NCBI RefSeq assembly: GCF_032854445.1
Contig: NC_088295.1
Span: 15,239,385-15,303,384 of the forward strand
DNA length: 64,000 nucleotides
Direction of reading: 5' to 3'
Source of the DNA: Liolophura sinensis
Lineage: Eukaryota > Mollusca > Polyplacophora > Chitonida > Chitonidae
The notes beneath the pieces are model-generated. The model was not told where the DNA came from. It saw nothing but the letters and a program-made list of their open reading frames with translations, and made no database searches. Shown here in pieces: positions 1 through 16,690 of the stretch. How positions within the stretch are numbered: the first letter of the stretch is position 1; each line of letters starts with the position of its first letter. A program made the position numbers and the translations under genes.

Positions 1-4221
<4,221 letters not shown>

Positions 4222-4537
4222 TGCCGAGGATTGAACATTCTGGACATTTTATGCCTGCAAGCTGTCCTTTAAAGGACAATTCATGAACTCAGATCATCTG
4301 AACATATTCCATCATGTATAAAGTAGCATAGTAATAAGAACTTCCCTGTCCATGCAAGTGCTTTAGGTTAGGTACATGAAATGCTCCCATCTGTTTATAC
4401 ATTCAGTCTACAATATCACCCCTATAAAATCCTCATTTGTCACAAGAAACTTGTACCTACACCAGTTAAGCAAATTTTGGAGAACTCCAACAAGATTGTG
4501 TTGAATGCAGCTATTGTGTAATTAACTGTTAAGGATA

Positions 4538-4543
4538 AATAAA
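4538..4543 (+). terminator. PCNA polyadenylation signal AATAAA
   Basis: A canonical AATAAA lies 317 nt after the PCNA stop codon and is followed by a T-rich run (ATTTTTTTG). It is the first such hexamer downstream, giving a 3' UTR of about 0.34 kb. Confidence 0.6.
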
Positions 4544-4559
4544 TTTTTTGTATTTAAAT

Positions 4560-6860
4560 CTGTTATTTTTACGCAAAGTAATGCATAAACTATTAACTGT
4601 CACTATGCGCTGTTATTAATATACATGTATCTGGCGCCAGAAATCCACTAACTACTATGCTACGTAATTCCGAAGTTACTCTAGTACAGCTTGTGATTTT
4701 GCAAGTCAGGTGAGGTCAGGTCAGGTGGTATATTTCCCTTTTTCCAGCAACGTGGAGAAAGTCGTGGGTTTAAGTATTTCAGCGTATGGCATTAAACAGC
4801 AGTCCGTTAAATTCGTAAAGCAATGGTTATTGGTGAATGTTCAGATTCAAAAGAACTTTCAAAGAGTTATTAAAAAACAAATATAAATTAATTCACTGAA
4901 ATAGTGCTTCATCTTGGTAGCATATTTGCCAAGTGGCCTAGAGCGTCGGTTGTCTGTATAAATAAGGTGATTTCTCATCACATTGCAACTGTTGCGTCGT
5001 ACCTCGAGCGTTGGGCATTCAATAACCGGGAAAGCAATGCTAAGATATTACTGTTAAGGTGTAGTATATGCATGTATTGTTTCAGTTTCACATACGTGTA
5101 GATTACGGTAAGAACAGGGGATGTTTTGTAGTTGATGAATGTGTGTGTGTACGCACACGTACTGACTCGGAGTCATGTCTGAGAAATTAATTAAAACAAT
5201 GCCCCAAGCGTACGTACATACACACCTTCAGGATTTGGGTCTGTAGAAGCAACGTAAAGTTCAATGTTAAAGGTGGTATCTCCAGTACTGGACGCAGCTC
5301 AGCGGAGGGTTTTCATCTGAAGCATGCAAAGACTAGGGGTATGTTCCATCGTTTATTTGCAGTGTGCGTGTCACTAACAACCGTAAATAGCGAAATAAAT
5401 CACCTTAGTACATCATGTATGTAGCTGAAGGTTTACATGCATGTAGAACACAATGACCTGAGAGAGAGGTTCCATCACTGATGCTCATTGTGCATATGAA
5501 TTCCCATGAATTACAAAATTCACGACTTCAGTACAATAGTACTGAGATGAAGTTACGTTTTTGGGTGTCTCCCATGCCCGGAGGGCAACCGAATTGGTGA
5601 TTACAGTGTTGGGCGTCAACACTCATTTCTCTATTTCGGCTGTTGTACTGGTATCCAGATTATCAATATTTTGCCAATATATACTGTACGAAGGCAAAGA
5701 ATGCACTAAAATGAAGTATGTCTAAACAAAGACCATTTAAAATCTGTCCTGGAAAAAATTTAGAATTTTCCAACCAAGTAAAGTGGTTTTAAAACATCAG
5801 ATTCTGCGATAGTGTGTTGTAAACAAGTCAGTGGCGTCACATTTTTTGCTTGTAATATGTCGTTTCCAGTTCTATTCGACGAATGTTTTCCTACATACTA
5901 CATGTATGTTTCTGCATTTTTAATGATGTAATGTTGCAGTCTATTCACCAACTTTTTCGCTGTCAGAAGAAAGTTATTACATACATGCTGCCGATCTTGC
6001 CGAGAAAAGCCAGTGGTGGTTTCAACTGTTCACAAAAAATTCCTGAACTATTTCCATTATGATTATTGAGACTCTCACATGGATCATAATTGGGACTCGC
6101 AAATGCATATACCTAATGGGTTTCATATTTATAGGTTTATGCGTGTATTAATTTACATAGTAAACTTAATGTGCATAACTCATTCCCCGTCTTCGCGATC
6201 GCAATTCACAGAAGGTTATCAATATTTTGCCCAAAATAACATCATCACTGGGACAAACATGACTTTTTGTCCTCTACAAGTCTGTTCTTGCATTAATTTG
6301 CATATTGACCGGCGTCATTTGCATAACCACCAGCATTTTTGTCACCGCTATCTATAACTGAACCTATTGTGGAGCTATGCTGAGATGAGACCTTTGGTCT
6401 TCTGAAATCTATACTCTTAAATATATTAATTTTCATGTTAATTAACTTAATTTTGCACAACCCCTTTAGGACGACGTAAAACCCCAAGGATACATGCATG
6501 TGTGAACTTTCATACACAACCGGTTATCTCCTGGCCTGGGAAATTTAGCTTAATTTGCGTAAGTGTTGTGACCCACATGGTTATCCCTGGACAGAAAATT
6601 CATGAGGCTTAGCCGAGATGATCATCTCCAGCTGCGCTAAGCCATCATTCATTCATCCACCCGTCAAAAGCCGCGCATGAAGTGTCGGGCCTGAGTAGTG
6701 TTGCGGTTCAACATCTTTATTTTTTCGATTTTGCTGAGAAAAGCCATCCGTGCTCCCAAAACGAGTTGTAGGGCTCATTTGCATGTCCATTTATGAAATG
6801 CAACAGTTAATTCAACATTGGCTGAACCGTGAAAGCCGACTATCATACAGTTCACGACGT
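4560..6860. other. Intergenic, AT-rich, no gene seen
   Basis: No open frame resembles a known protein. Around 4920-4960 a short tRNA-like phrase (GGCCTAGAGCGTCGG) may be a worn SINE head. Two octamer motifs (ATTTGCAT) at 6297-6304 and 6317-6324 are the only regulatory-looking words I noted. Confidence 0.5.
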
Positions 6861-6861
6861 A

Positions 6862-7041
6862 CAATGCGGTCGGTGTGAGTTCAAGTCCAGCTCCTGCTGG
6901 CTTGGCCGGCAGTAATTCGGAAGGCCTCCCAGCAACCGGTCCCCACCTCCCACCATCACCACCCCCATAATGCTGACCGCCGTCTTATAAGTGAAATATT
7001 CCAGAGTTCGACGTAGGACACCAATCAAATAAATAAATATA
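6862..7041 (+). mobile_element. tRNA-derived SINE, family 1, 5'-truncated and diverged
   Basis: It starts inside the tRNA-like head (GCGGTC.GTGTGAGTTCAAGTC) and runs through a diverged body. It ends with CACCAATCAAATAAATAAAT, the shared 3' tail of family 1. The body has indels relative to the fuller copy at 33703-33972. Confidence 0.8.
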
Positions 7042-7788
7042 AAGAATGAACTTTTCTGTAGGTGTGCATGAAAGACTAGCGTGGAGAGTACAAACGGAAA
7101 TGACGATAGTAGTAGACAGATTGTAAAACGTATTGCATATGGTCTAACGTTCGTTATTTTAGATTGTCTTCATCCAATATAGCGTGCATATATGTATATA
7201 AAGCCCGAAAACGACCTGCGAAAGGCTAGCGCTTTACCCATGGAACTCCGGTTTTCTCCATGTACCATAAAACCGCCATGAATCCAAGAACATGATGTTA
7301 TAAACGTCATATATTTGAGTGGCGTTGGTTTTTCCATGTTTTCCTTATATAACTGCAGGTCTACATGATGGCGGCCAGGTTTAGGTATGCCATTACGCGC
7401 ATGTGTAGGGAGCATTTAGAGTTCTATTTCTTAAATTTAATTTTAGTTTAATGGTGTCCACACTGCTTGCGAGTTCTATATGTACATCGCACCTGCCCAG
7501 TGTACTGTTGAGGACCCAGGGAAGTATACAGCAGTGTTCGTACGTTGACATACAAATGATACATTGACAATCGCCTATCATGCAGACACTCAGTATATCC
7601 CTACATAAATATTTGTAATTCTTCAAAGCTGTAGTAGTTTAATCATCTCTAAGTATGTCCTTCTCCATTTGACCTGGATGGTCTAACAATTCGTGTATAT
7701 GATCATGGTAAATTGGAATCGGCCCAATACAGCCTCCGTCGCTGCAAACTCCTTAACAGGTAACATGGTCATCTACTTTTCCCCTTCA

Positions 7789-7956
7789 TCCCGATGCAGC
7801 TCATGCTGGCTTTCTCTCCGCTCTTATGTTGGAAGGTCTGCCAGCAACCTGCGGATGGTTGCGGGCTCTGCTTGATTTTCTCTCGCCATAATGTGCTGGC
7901 CTCCATCGTAATAAGTGAAATATTCTTGATTACGGCGTAAAACACTTACCAAATAA
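7789..7956 (+). mobile_element. tRNA-derived SINE, family 1, headless copy
   Basis: The body begins at CAGCTCATGCTGGCT and contains GGAAGGTCTGCCAGCAACC and AAGTGAAATATTCTTGA. It ends with a mutated tail (AAAACACTTACCAAATAAA). The tRNA-like head is missing. Confidence 0.8.
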
Positions 7957-7959
7957 ATC

Positions 7960-10065
7960 TTTCCCGTTCTAAGGAATTCCGGTGTAAGTCACATATACAA
8001 TGATTTCACATCAGAATCGCATTGATCCCTCATTTGATTGGTCAGCTCCGGACCCCAACAGACAGCTTAATTACCCAATGCCCTATGTTTTCATTCTCTC
8101 GTTAGAAAACTCAAATAAAGTTTTTATGACTGTGGCCGACAAATATAAAAAAACGTGACTAGTTTTGCGGTTTGAAGGGTTTGGGAGCCCTTACAAAGAA
8201 CGTAAGATGGCCACCAAAACGGTACAGTCCTCACGATTCGACGATTTGGCGCGAAGTTGGACATAAGGGTCAGAAATGCATGATGCATGTCTCCTAATAT
8301 ATGTAGGCCGCTGCGTGAGGAATGATCACCGCATGACAAGAGCTGAACCTGATTTAATCTAACATCTGCGGGCGCCTCGGCAAAACGCGCGAACTCCAGC
8401 AGAAACAGACACGTGATTGCCAGACGACCGGCACGTGTACACCGTGCGTTTCTGATGTTCTGATTGCGTGTCGAATGGCCTTAGCTTGTAGAATAGATAA
8501 CTTCGTGTTACATGCAGAAGCTATATCTGGCTCTAAACTATTATATAGTTGCATCGGGCATATTGCTACAAAGACGCAAATATAAGTGTATGCTGTAAAG
8601 GTGTAAATTTATATGGTTGTACCGACTTGAGGGCTGTAAGCTTACACGAATAATGAAAGACTCCTTTGTCATAAGCCATTTTATTATGAAGGGCCCAGTT
8701 TCATTTTACGTATATGGAGGTCTGTTCTACTTAAGTCATGGTGCTAGGTAACGTATACGTTGCTCCTTAAGCATTTACATGAACAGTAAGACCCTGGAGT
8801 AAACAAGCAGAGACCGATTTTCACCGTGCATATTGAACCCCTAAAGCTATGAAGGACAAGATTCAAACAGTTTTCCTGCCAACAGCAAATTTAAAGTGGA
8901 GCCTGGAAGCAGTATGTGCAGTAAGGCATGCCTTTGTTCTCGGGTGAAATGCAAGAGCCATTCCTACAACTGGTTAAGGACAGCCATGGTTGTGTGCTAG
9001 CTCACGTGCACGGCCTGTCGCATAGCACCCGTCCCCATACTGGCACGTGCAATGGCCACGCCCACTTGGATCTTTACAGACAACGTGCAATGCATGGAAC
9101 AAAATGTTGATTAATTGCCGCATGTCGGTGCACATCAGCCGTATGAGTATACATAGCACATGGTTATGTTCTCAGAGTCGTTCAACAAACTCCTGAAACA
9201 GTGCTCCGAAGATAAGCTTGAAGTATGTAACTCGTAAAGCCTAAAAGCGCTTCCTCAGCCGATAATTGCAAGATTCCCTTCCAAAACAACCTAAAAATCT
9301 GTAGGATTATGAGAGACATAATTATTATAAATAATAAATAAAGCCGGTAAGATGTAAAAGAGAAGCGGTCATGACTTTCCAGTGATGCAGGGGGTGCGCA
9401 CGATATTTTAGGCGTGTCATTTGCGTAGTCTTATATGAATAATCTGACACAAAATGTCAGTTATGTATTAAACATGGATGCTTATACATCATATCATAAA
9501 GAGAAACTTGATACAGCTATGACACTGTGAAACAGATTGCCAGAGGACCTGAAATATTTGCCATTGAAAATGTTATACATATTGTTGAGTTTAAAAAAAA
9601 AACTTAAGAGTGAAAGCGTTTGATAGAATAAGTCTGACACAACTAGTTTTTTTAATCAATACCTTATGAGCGTGATTTTCACATTTTACACAGGATGTAT
9701 ATAGCAAATACTACATGGCGAAATATGTATATTCTATATATGTTGTTTGTTTTAGAAACTGCATTGACCATAGAAATTACTCCCTGAAATGTTCACATAA
9801 TACTATATAGACACCCACCTGAAGAAAAATATATATTTGCTGTCAATAAGGACAATAATTATACATGTTTTATTCAGTTTTGCAATTAGGGCTACATGTA
9901 CATCAGAATGAAAGAAAAATGGCCTTGTCAGCATGGAAATCAAATACCAACGGCCAGCAGGATACAACTTATTTGGTAATGTTGAAATTGTCTTCGAGCA
10001 GTAGGACTCAACTGTAGGCCAAGGTTTACATTCTATACAGTGTGGGATTTATGGGTTATACATGG
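7960..10065. other. Intergenic, no gene seen
   Basis: The coding frames present are short and resemble nothing I know. CACGTG E-boxes occur as two close pairs at 8410 and 8432, and at 9003 and 9044. No repeat or RNA gene was recognised. Confidence 0.45.
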
Positions 10066-10069
10066 TAGT

Positions 10070-10248
10070 TTCTCATGCTGGCTACCTCTCCGGCTGATGT
10101 GGGAAGGTCAGCCTGCAGCCTGCGGATGATCGTGGGTTTCCCCCAGGCTCTGCCCGGTTTCCTCTCACCATAATGCTGGCCGCCGTCGTATAAGTGAAAC
10201 ATTTTTGAGTACGGCGTTAAAACACCAATCAAACAAATAAATAAATAC
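10070..10248 (+). mobile_element. tRNA-derived SINE, family 1, headless copy
   Basis: The body and tail match family 1 well (CTCATGCTGGCTACCTCTCC, CATAATGCTGGCCGCCGTCG, CACCAATCAAACAAATAAAT). The tRNA-like head is absent, so the copy is 5'-truncated. Confidence 0.85.
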
Positions 10249-10831
10249 ATGGTAGTTTTATTTTTTGTTAGGGTCCAATGATGCCAAAACATTTCAGAAC
10301 CAAAAGAGTGAATACACGACGAATTATGTATTTATGCAGTTAATTTCCTTAAAGAGGAGACTGAAAATAATAATTCTTAGACTGACATTGTAGTTGGTTG
10401 TTCTGTGTATAATTGTGATATCTACAGTAGCTTCAAAGTGTGAACTATATGCTAGTGTACATGGCTAGCGATGCAGCATGAAGTGATATGTAACACATGC
10501 GTGTGGCAGTTATCATTTTTTGTTCAGATATAATGTATTTGACAAACCTGTTGCCGTATTTTAATGTTAGCGCTGACGGTTGATTGCACTGTTTTGCAAA
10601 TCGATTCAAATTCCACTGAGTATATGACCATACAATACGAAGTGTGAAAGCGATATCCATTCTGTGAGAAGTGTATGCTCGCAGTTGACAAATGTCCAGT
10701 GCGTGAGCGGGTATCGATTGTAGCGTCATCTGTTGAATGAATGTTTGTGGGTGTTTAGTGCATGCAAGCCTTTCTCGGTAGATGTAAATCAATATAACAC
10801 TTGTTTTTGCTGTTTGGTTGAGATTAGTATT

Positions 10832-10850
10832 TCTCTCTCTCTCTCTCTCT
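10832..10850. repeat. (CT)n microsatellite
   Basis: A pure CT dinucleotide run of about nine units. Confidence 0.9.
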
Positions 10851-11459
10851 TGAAGCGTACTTATCTAAGCTAAGTGCATTTTATATCTCTATAACATACT
10901 TTGTCATGAAAGTTAAGAACGTACTTAATTAAGTGCGCTCCGTGAAACTGGCCCCTGACTATATATTCAGTATATAATATCGGTTTGATTAAACCTTACG
11001 TACACAGCTTAAATCATAATTGATGACGGTTGTGTTTTTCCTACCCCTTACGAAACTTGGCCTAGTGGCTGTTGTAAAGATGGTGTTAAGTATACGGTGT
11101 CATGTCTTGATGCATAATATTGACTTAATATATAGCCAGACCTATATACCAGTGAAATCTCATTTACAAATTTAAACTGTCACATCGACAAACTTTTCGT
11201 GGTTGGGTTCATAATAGACAGTGTATATGGTTTCTATCTTGTTTAGAAGTCTGTGAGGCTTAGGGACGAAGTGAAAAAGTTTCCCAAAATGCACCTGTGA
11301 TTCAAAAACTTGTGTCAGTCCTGTTGCCGATGCGATTCCACGTTCGAAGCTTTTAAGTTAGCCCGCATGTGTATAGGTCTACCCAGAGCATAAGTTAGCA
11401 TTTTGCTTCGTTGTATTGACAGCTGGTAAAAAATAATTCTTCAAAGCGCCCGTCTTACT

Positions 11460-11903
11460 CCAAAAGCGGACAAGTCTGGAACGAACGTCAGCTTGGTGGA
11501 AATTCACTTTCGGTGATGATTACACGCTGATTCTGGTATCCCACGCGATCGTCAACGCTGGGTCACGTGTGCAACGCCAGGCAAAGCAACCAGCGCACCT
11601 GCAGTCACGTGCCTGAAAATGAAGAGTGGCAGCACACGAAAGTAACTTAATCGTCTGCAACCACTGGCTCGAGGAAAAATCGTTGAGCACGTGACTATGT
11701 ATTCTTTCTGGAGTGTCAAGTCACGAGACTAATAGTTTGTAGTCTGGTGGAAGAGACCCGATGTCGAGTCACAGCGATGCTGGCTGCAGAGCAGTATTTC
11801 ATAAGGGCGACAGATCATCGGTAGGCCTCGATCACAGCCGGATTGGTGACTTCAACAGACCACTTCTAATTTCAACAAAAGTTCTTCTGTTTGCCTGTGA
11901 AAC
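11460..11903 (+). promoter_or_regulatory. Candidate HELT promoter and 5' UTR with three CACGTG E-boxes
   Basis: This non-repetitive stretch lies directly before the inferred HELT start codon. CACGTG occurs at 11564-11569, 11606-11611 and 11688-11693. CACGTG is the class-B E-box bound by HEY/HELT-type bHLH-Orange proteins, so self-repression is possible. No clear TATA box was found and the transcription start is unknown. Confidence 0.4.
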
Positions 11904-14751
11904 ATGTTTTCTTCAAACGACCACAGAAAGGACAAAATGATGCGCACCTTAACTGTATGTATAGTTTAACTTCGTTCCATAGAATGGTTAAAGCTTATAT
12001 TCAAGTCACTACCTGTGTTAAGCCTATTTAATATCAGCCTCCTGAGGTTGCATTAAGTTTGTTCAACTTTTCCGCAATTCCCACTTTTAGGGCAGACCTA
12101 AATAGTAATAACTATAATAATTAATAAGCCATAAGATTGTCACAGTACTTTTTTTCAATAATCATATATTAATTGAAATAAATCATTGCACTGACATTCT
12201 GCATAATTCATATATAACAAACTGTAATTAGATTTGTGTTCTGTTGCATGAAGGAGCACGCATCCCACAAGGTCATAGAGAAACGACGACGAGATCGGAT
12301 CAACAATTGTCTGTTAGAGTTAAGTCAGACAGTTCCCTTGGCATTCGCTAAACAGGTAGGCTAATTTTGTTATATCATCGGCAGCTAGTGCCAGTCATCA
12401 TGTCATTCGCTAGAATTACTCACTACATAATCAGGCTCAGCCTGTCTATGTTTTATCAGTTACAGGAATTATATCATCGATTACATTGCCATCAGTTGCA
12501 ATCACGGTATCATCACTTACAGTCACTTTATCATCAGCTACAGTCAGTCAATGTACTACCAACTGTGTGTCCTGATCATACTGTGTGCCATATCATATAC
12601 CTTACAAAAAATGCAACAAAGGCACCACCCAACCACTGTATCATGGTTAATAACCAGCTACAACCAGTCATTGTATCACTGAATACAACCAGTCACTATT
12701 TCACCGGATACAACCAATCACTGTATCACCGGATACAACCAGGCAACCAGTCAGTCGTCTCTATGCTGTGCGTCATTAATTATTTTGTATCATAGGCAAG
12801 ATTCAGTCAATGTATCATCAGCCGCAGCCAGTCACTGTATCATCGCCTACAGTCAATGATTGTATCATCGGCGTTAGGCAGTCACGGTGGTACTACCAGC
12901 TGTGCAGTCACGGCAAATCGATGTATCACCAGCTACAACCAGTTACTATATCATCAGCTACAACCAGTCAGTCTCAGAACCCGTGCTGATTTAAGTCAAT
13001 GGCGTGATCAGAGAGTCTCCAGCTCATCCTGGCGTCCTCTCGGATCTTACGTGGGACAGTCCTACAGTCGTAGGTTTCATCCGAAATTTTGCCGATTTTC
13101 CTCTCGTCATTATGCTGGCCGCCGTCGTGGGAATGAAATATACTTGAGTGCGGCGTAAAACACCAAAAACACCATAAATAAATAAATACTAAACGTAATA
13201 AATAAATAAATACTAAACATAATAAAGAAATAAATAATAAACCATCTCCTCACAAGAGCTGGGGATATGCATAATAGACGAAGTTCTTTTTGTGTTGTAC
13301 AGAATACGAGCAAACTGGAAAAAGCAGAAATTCTGGAAATGACTGTGAATTATCTACGAACTATTCAAACAACTGAAGTAGGGCTTCGTTTTGACAAAGG
13401 TGAGTGTGTGACCATTTACCAACTATCACTCTGTCGCCGCAGCTCTGGTTTTTCTTTCTATGTTGTGCATCTTAATTATATTCTATTATACGACTTAAAC
13501 TGCCAGGCCTTGTCAGGTAGAAGTTGAAGAAATGAAGACTGCAATAACCATGCTGTATCAAATATTGTGGAAATTACAGAAAATGCCTCCTGGATACATT
13601 AAGTTAATTTCCATTTAGCGTCATGGTTTACATTTTCATCATAAATGATAAAAGCGCATTCCAGTGTACCCCAACGCTAGCATCGCTCTATCCAGAAATT
13701 GGATGTCGACCTTATATCATCTAAATTTACTAGTTTTGTTCTGCTAAGGTTGATAGGTAGTCATATGTCCCCATAAGGACATTGTCTCTCCTCTTTGGTT
13801 GCTCATTAGAAAGCTACTTTTACCTGCCGATTTAAATTAGCTGATTTAAACAGGCTCACTTACGTTGGTTTTGCGTTGAACGGACGTTGCGGATAAAATT
13901 TCGGGAAGACCGGTTCTTGCACTTACAACATATATGATACATAGCGACACCATGCATTGCCTTCCAGCTGCAAAAGCACAGACGGAAGACAGCTCGATGG
14001 TTGTTCATATATGCCTACTGCATTAAAATTACTGTCATGCTGCCTGATGCAATTGCCATAATATACAAATTATACTAATGATATACCTGTAAGTTCTGTG
14101 ACCGAGGAATGGTGGGGAAAGTATATACTCACTGAGGTGTTACATGAGCTTTCCAGGATAACCTGTGATATACGTGTGTATTAATTGGAATCATTTGTTG
14201 CAACAGGTGACTGGTACAGCCCTGATATTTGGAGCGACTTCATGCAGCATTATCAGTGCGGATATAGTGAGTGTATGAGAGAAGTGGCTCGCTTTATGAC
14301 TGATGTGGAGGGTGTCAATGCTAACGACAGTCGATTTACGAGGCTTCTGACTTATCTACAAACTCGCTTTAGGCCCGATTTCTCAGTCAGCGGTGGCCTC
14401 TCTTTCACGCACATGCTGCATAGAATGACGTCAGTGGGAAATTTGCTCACGGCCGGCGCAGCTCAAGATGGCATACCTTCTCCATCAAGAGATGTGATTG
14501 GATCAAACAGATGTTCTGCACGCCTATTGCCGTACGCCTTGCCAAACTGCATTCAGTTTCCCATAGGTTTATCCGCTTCACGCTCCCAGAGTTCAACAGG
14601 AGGGACAGGATTAGAACATGACATAAGCAGTTTTTCCCTTTCTAATGACGTCATCGTTTTTGACCAGAATGGCTGGCCGCGATCTGAACCCGTACGTGGC
14701 CAAGGCAACGGGCCAATCAAACGTGTCAAATACCAACACAGACAGAAATAA
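11904..14751 (+). CDS. HELT: HELT-like bHLH-Orange transcriptional repressor, four exons
   Basis: A nuclear bHLH-Orange repressor; vertebrate HELT acts in neural fate choice. Exons 11904-11954, 12254-12355, 13303-13399 and 14207-14751 join in phase to 264 aa. The basic region and helix 1 (about residues 22-51) read HKVIEKRRRDRINNCLLEL. Residues K-V precede IEKRRR, where HES proteins have Pro and HEY proteins Gly, which points to HELT. Helix 2 is KLEKAEILEMTVNYLRTIQ (about 55-73). The Orange domain (about 92-140) contains HYQCGYSECMREV. The C terminus has no WRPW or YRPW tail, as in vertebrate HELT. Exon 1 (17 aa, MFSSNDHRKDKMM...) is inferred from a good donor (ACT|GTATGT) and matching phase; an in-frame ATG at 12248 is the alternative start. 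Exons 2-4 are secure. Intron 2 holds a minisatellite and a SINE. Confidence 0.92.
12360..12980 (+). repeat. Degenerate minisatellite in HELT intron 2
   Basis: Irregular units of roughly 21-29 bp built on TATCATCAGCTACAACCAGT recur through intron 2, starting within about 5 bp of the exon 2 donor site. The open frame 12367-12795 is a by-product of the repeat. Confidence 0.75.
13015..13205 (+). mobile_element. tRNA-derived SINE, family 1, inside HELT intron 2
   Basis: It contains CCAGCTCATCCTGGCGTCC, TATGCTGGCCGCCGTCG, GAGTGCGGCGTAAAACACC and an ATAAATAAATA tail. It is a sense-oriented, diverged insertion that ends about 100 bp before the exon 3 acceptor. Confidence 0.8.
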
Positions 14752-16240
14752 CATCTATTTACATGAATATATATATACCTCTGTATAAAATAAGCATGTC
14801 ATTCAGATGGCATGATTACATTTCATATATTGCAGTGATTGATAATTGAAGATGTAGTGTACATATAAATACAGTTCTGCTCAATTAGCTTGTTTGCGTG
14901 GATAAATCTTTTTATACACCCATGATTTCTGAGGGCCACTAATTTATGGAAACCAAATTCCACCACTCGTTCATTCATTTATTTATTCTGCTATTGTCGC
15001 TTTTGCGAATCACGAAATGACAACAGTTCGTATGTACTAAGACAAAGTGAATGAAAAGTGTAAAGCAAAACTGTGCTCTCACGTCCATATGAATGAAAGG
15101 ATGACTGACTGAATGAATGGTTCTAGTTATATATACACGCCCAAGTCCGGCATTAAATCATGACATGGTATTAATAGAATACGTTATGTATCGAACTTTC
15201 CTTGATTTCTCTTCACGAAACTGCAACGATAACACCTATAATTAGCTTACAATTTCAAAAACAGATATGTCCGGGTATCATGAGAACAAACTGAAAGTGA
15301 TAATTATGCATTGTACTGTCAGCGAGTCTGTCATGGTCAAATATCATCCGGAAATCCTTGAGTGACTTTGTGTTCTTTGGTCTCAATAGAATTCAACCCA
15401 TTCGTTTACGACATTTGAGTGCATGAGGTGCAGAGCAATTACATTTTGAAGTCCAAAGGAAAACTTTATACATCGTCACGGTTTTATCTTGTGCTGTACG
15501 ATTTAAATAAGGTTGAATCTTTGGATATCTTAAATTATATATATATGTCCCATTTTTAGACAGTGGGGAAAATAGGTTTTGTCAATTCTTCGACGGTATA
15601 ATCTTTCTTCGAAATCGAAAGTTGGAAACAGCAAAGGCGGATCCAAAACTTCCCAAGACAAAAGCAAAAGCGAAGCTTAATTGCCAGTTTGAAACTGAAA
15701 TCCCATACCCATCTGTGTTTTCAAATGAAGTGGGCCATGTCGTACTTTTTTGTCTCGTTCTTCCCATGTAAAAGGTCTCTGACCTTTTTACAACGCATCA
15801 GCGTGGTAAGAATTCAAGTCTTATATTTGTACATGGTTCACATTAGCCGAAATGCAGCGCAGTTATGCGATTATTTACTGATAGCATAATGGAGTTAATC
15901 TATTAGATTCCAGTTTCCATTATAACAGATATATAGCTGCGGCTTTGTGTAGGGAAGTTTGTCAGTGTCTACGGCGAAGTGCGGTTTTAGGCTCTGTCAG
16001 GTTGCATCCATGCAAATGTACACGTTACTGAAGTATGCGGTTAACTTAGTTCACCCTTCATACTTGAACACCATGAACAGATTCTATATAGTCATTTTTA
16101 GAACCTTATGTAAAAATGTAACACCTCAATAATACACAGGTTTTATCCCCATGCAGATTTGTCTCAAAATAATGACTGTTAATTTTCCTAATTTATCTTC
16201 AGTCATTTAAAATAAGCGTTGAAGTTAAAACTGGCTTTGC
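14752..16240. other. HELT 3' UTR and intergenic sequence
   Basis: This is AT-rich sequence after the HELT stop. No canonical AATAAA appears in the first 500 nt; ATAAAATAAG near 14790 and ATTAAA near 15153 are weak alternatives. No gene was recognised. Confidence 0.4.
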
Positions 16241-16249
16241 GGATTGACC

Positions 16250-16440
16250 CATAAGGCTGAACGGTATATAATGAGCTTTAGTGTACTAGACAGTATTAGG
16301 TCACCGGTTCGATTCCTGCTTTCCCTTGGTGGCCTTTGGCTTTCAGTCCGGAGGACCTGCCATTGCTTTGTCAGGTATTTTAAACTTATAACCGCTCTCA
16401 CAATTAAAATTCTCTTGATTGCGGCGCAAAACTGAATAAG
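16250..16440 (+). mobile_element. Possible worn tRNA-derived SINE
   Basis: A B-box-like word (GGTTCGATTCC) at about 16306 is followed by AAAATTCTCTTGATTGCGGCGC, which resembles the family 1 pre-tail. The middle part cannot be aligned by eye, so this is tentative. Confidence 0.4.
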
Positions 16441-16529
16441 TATGTAGATCACACCCAAAAGTATTGCATGCACGTGAGGATCTTGGGTATAGCATTCATT
16501 TGGCGGTGAGAATCCCTGACTGTCATTTT

Positions 16530-16690
16530 ATACCTCTTTATTTATTTACTTATTTATTTATTTGATACTTATTTTAAAGCCATAGTGGTGTTGCACGCCG
16601 TATTCAAGAATATTTCACTTGTTCGACGACGACGATCGTTATTGTAGGGAAAACTGGACAGAGCCCGGATGAACCTTTACGTACGATGGC
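16530..16690 (-). mobile_element. tRNA-derived SINE, family 1, fragment
   Basis: On the plus strand an A/T tail (TTTATTTATTTACTTATTTA) is followed by CACGCCGTATTCAAGAATAT, TTCACTTGTTCGACGACGAC and ACAGAGCCCGG. That is the family 1 tail and body in reverse orientation, truncated before the head. Confidence 0.75.

Noticed and set aside
12248..12253. ATG-AAG as the HELT start codon
   Set aside because: It sits at a likely splice acceptor (GAAG|GAGCAC), and an upstream exon joins in phase. Kept only as an alternative.
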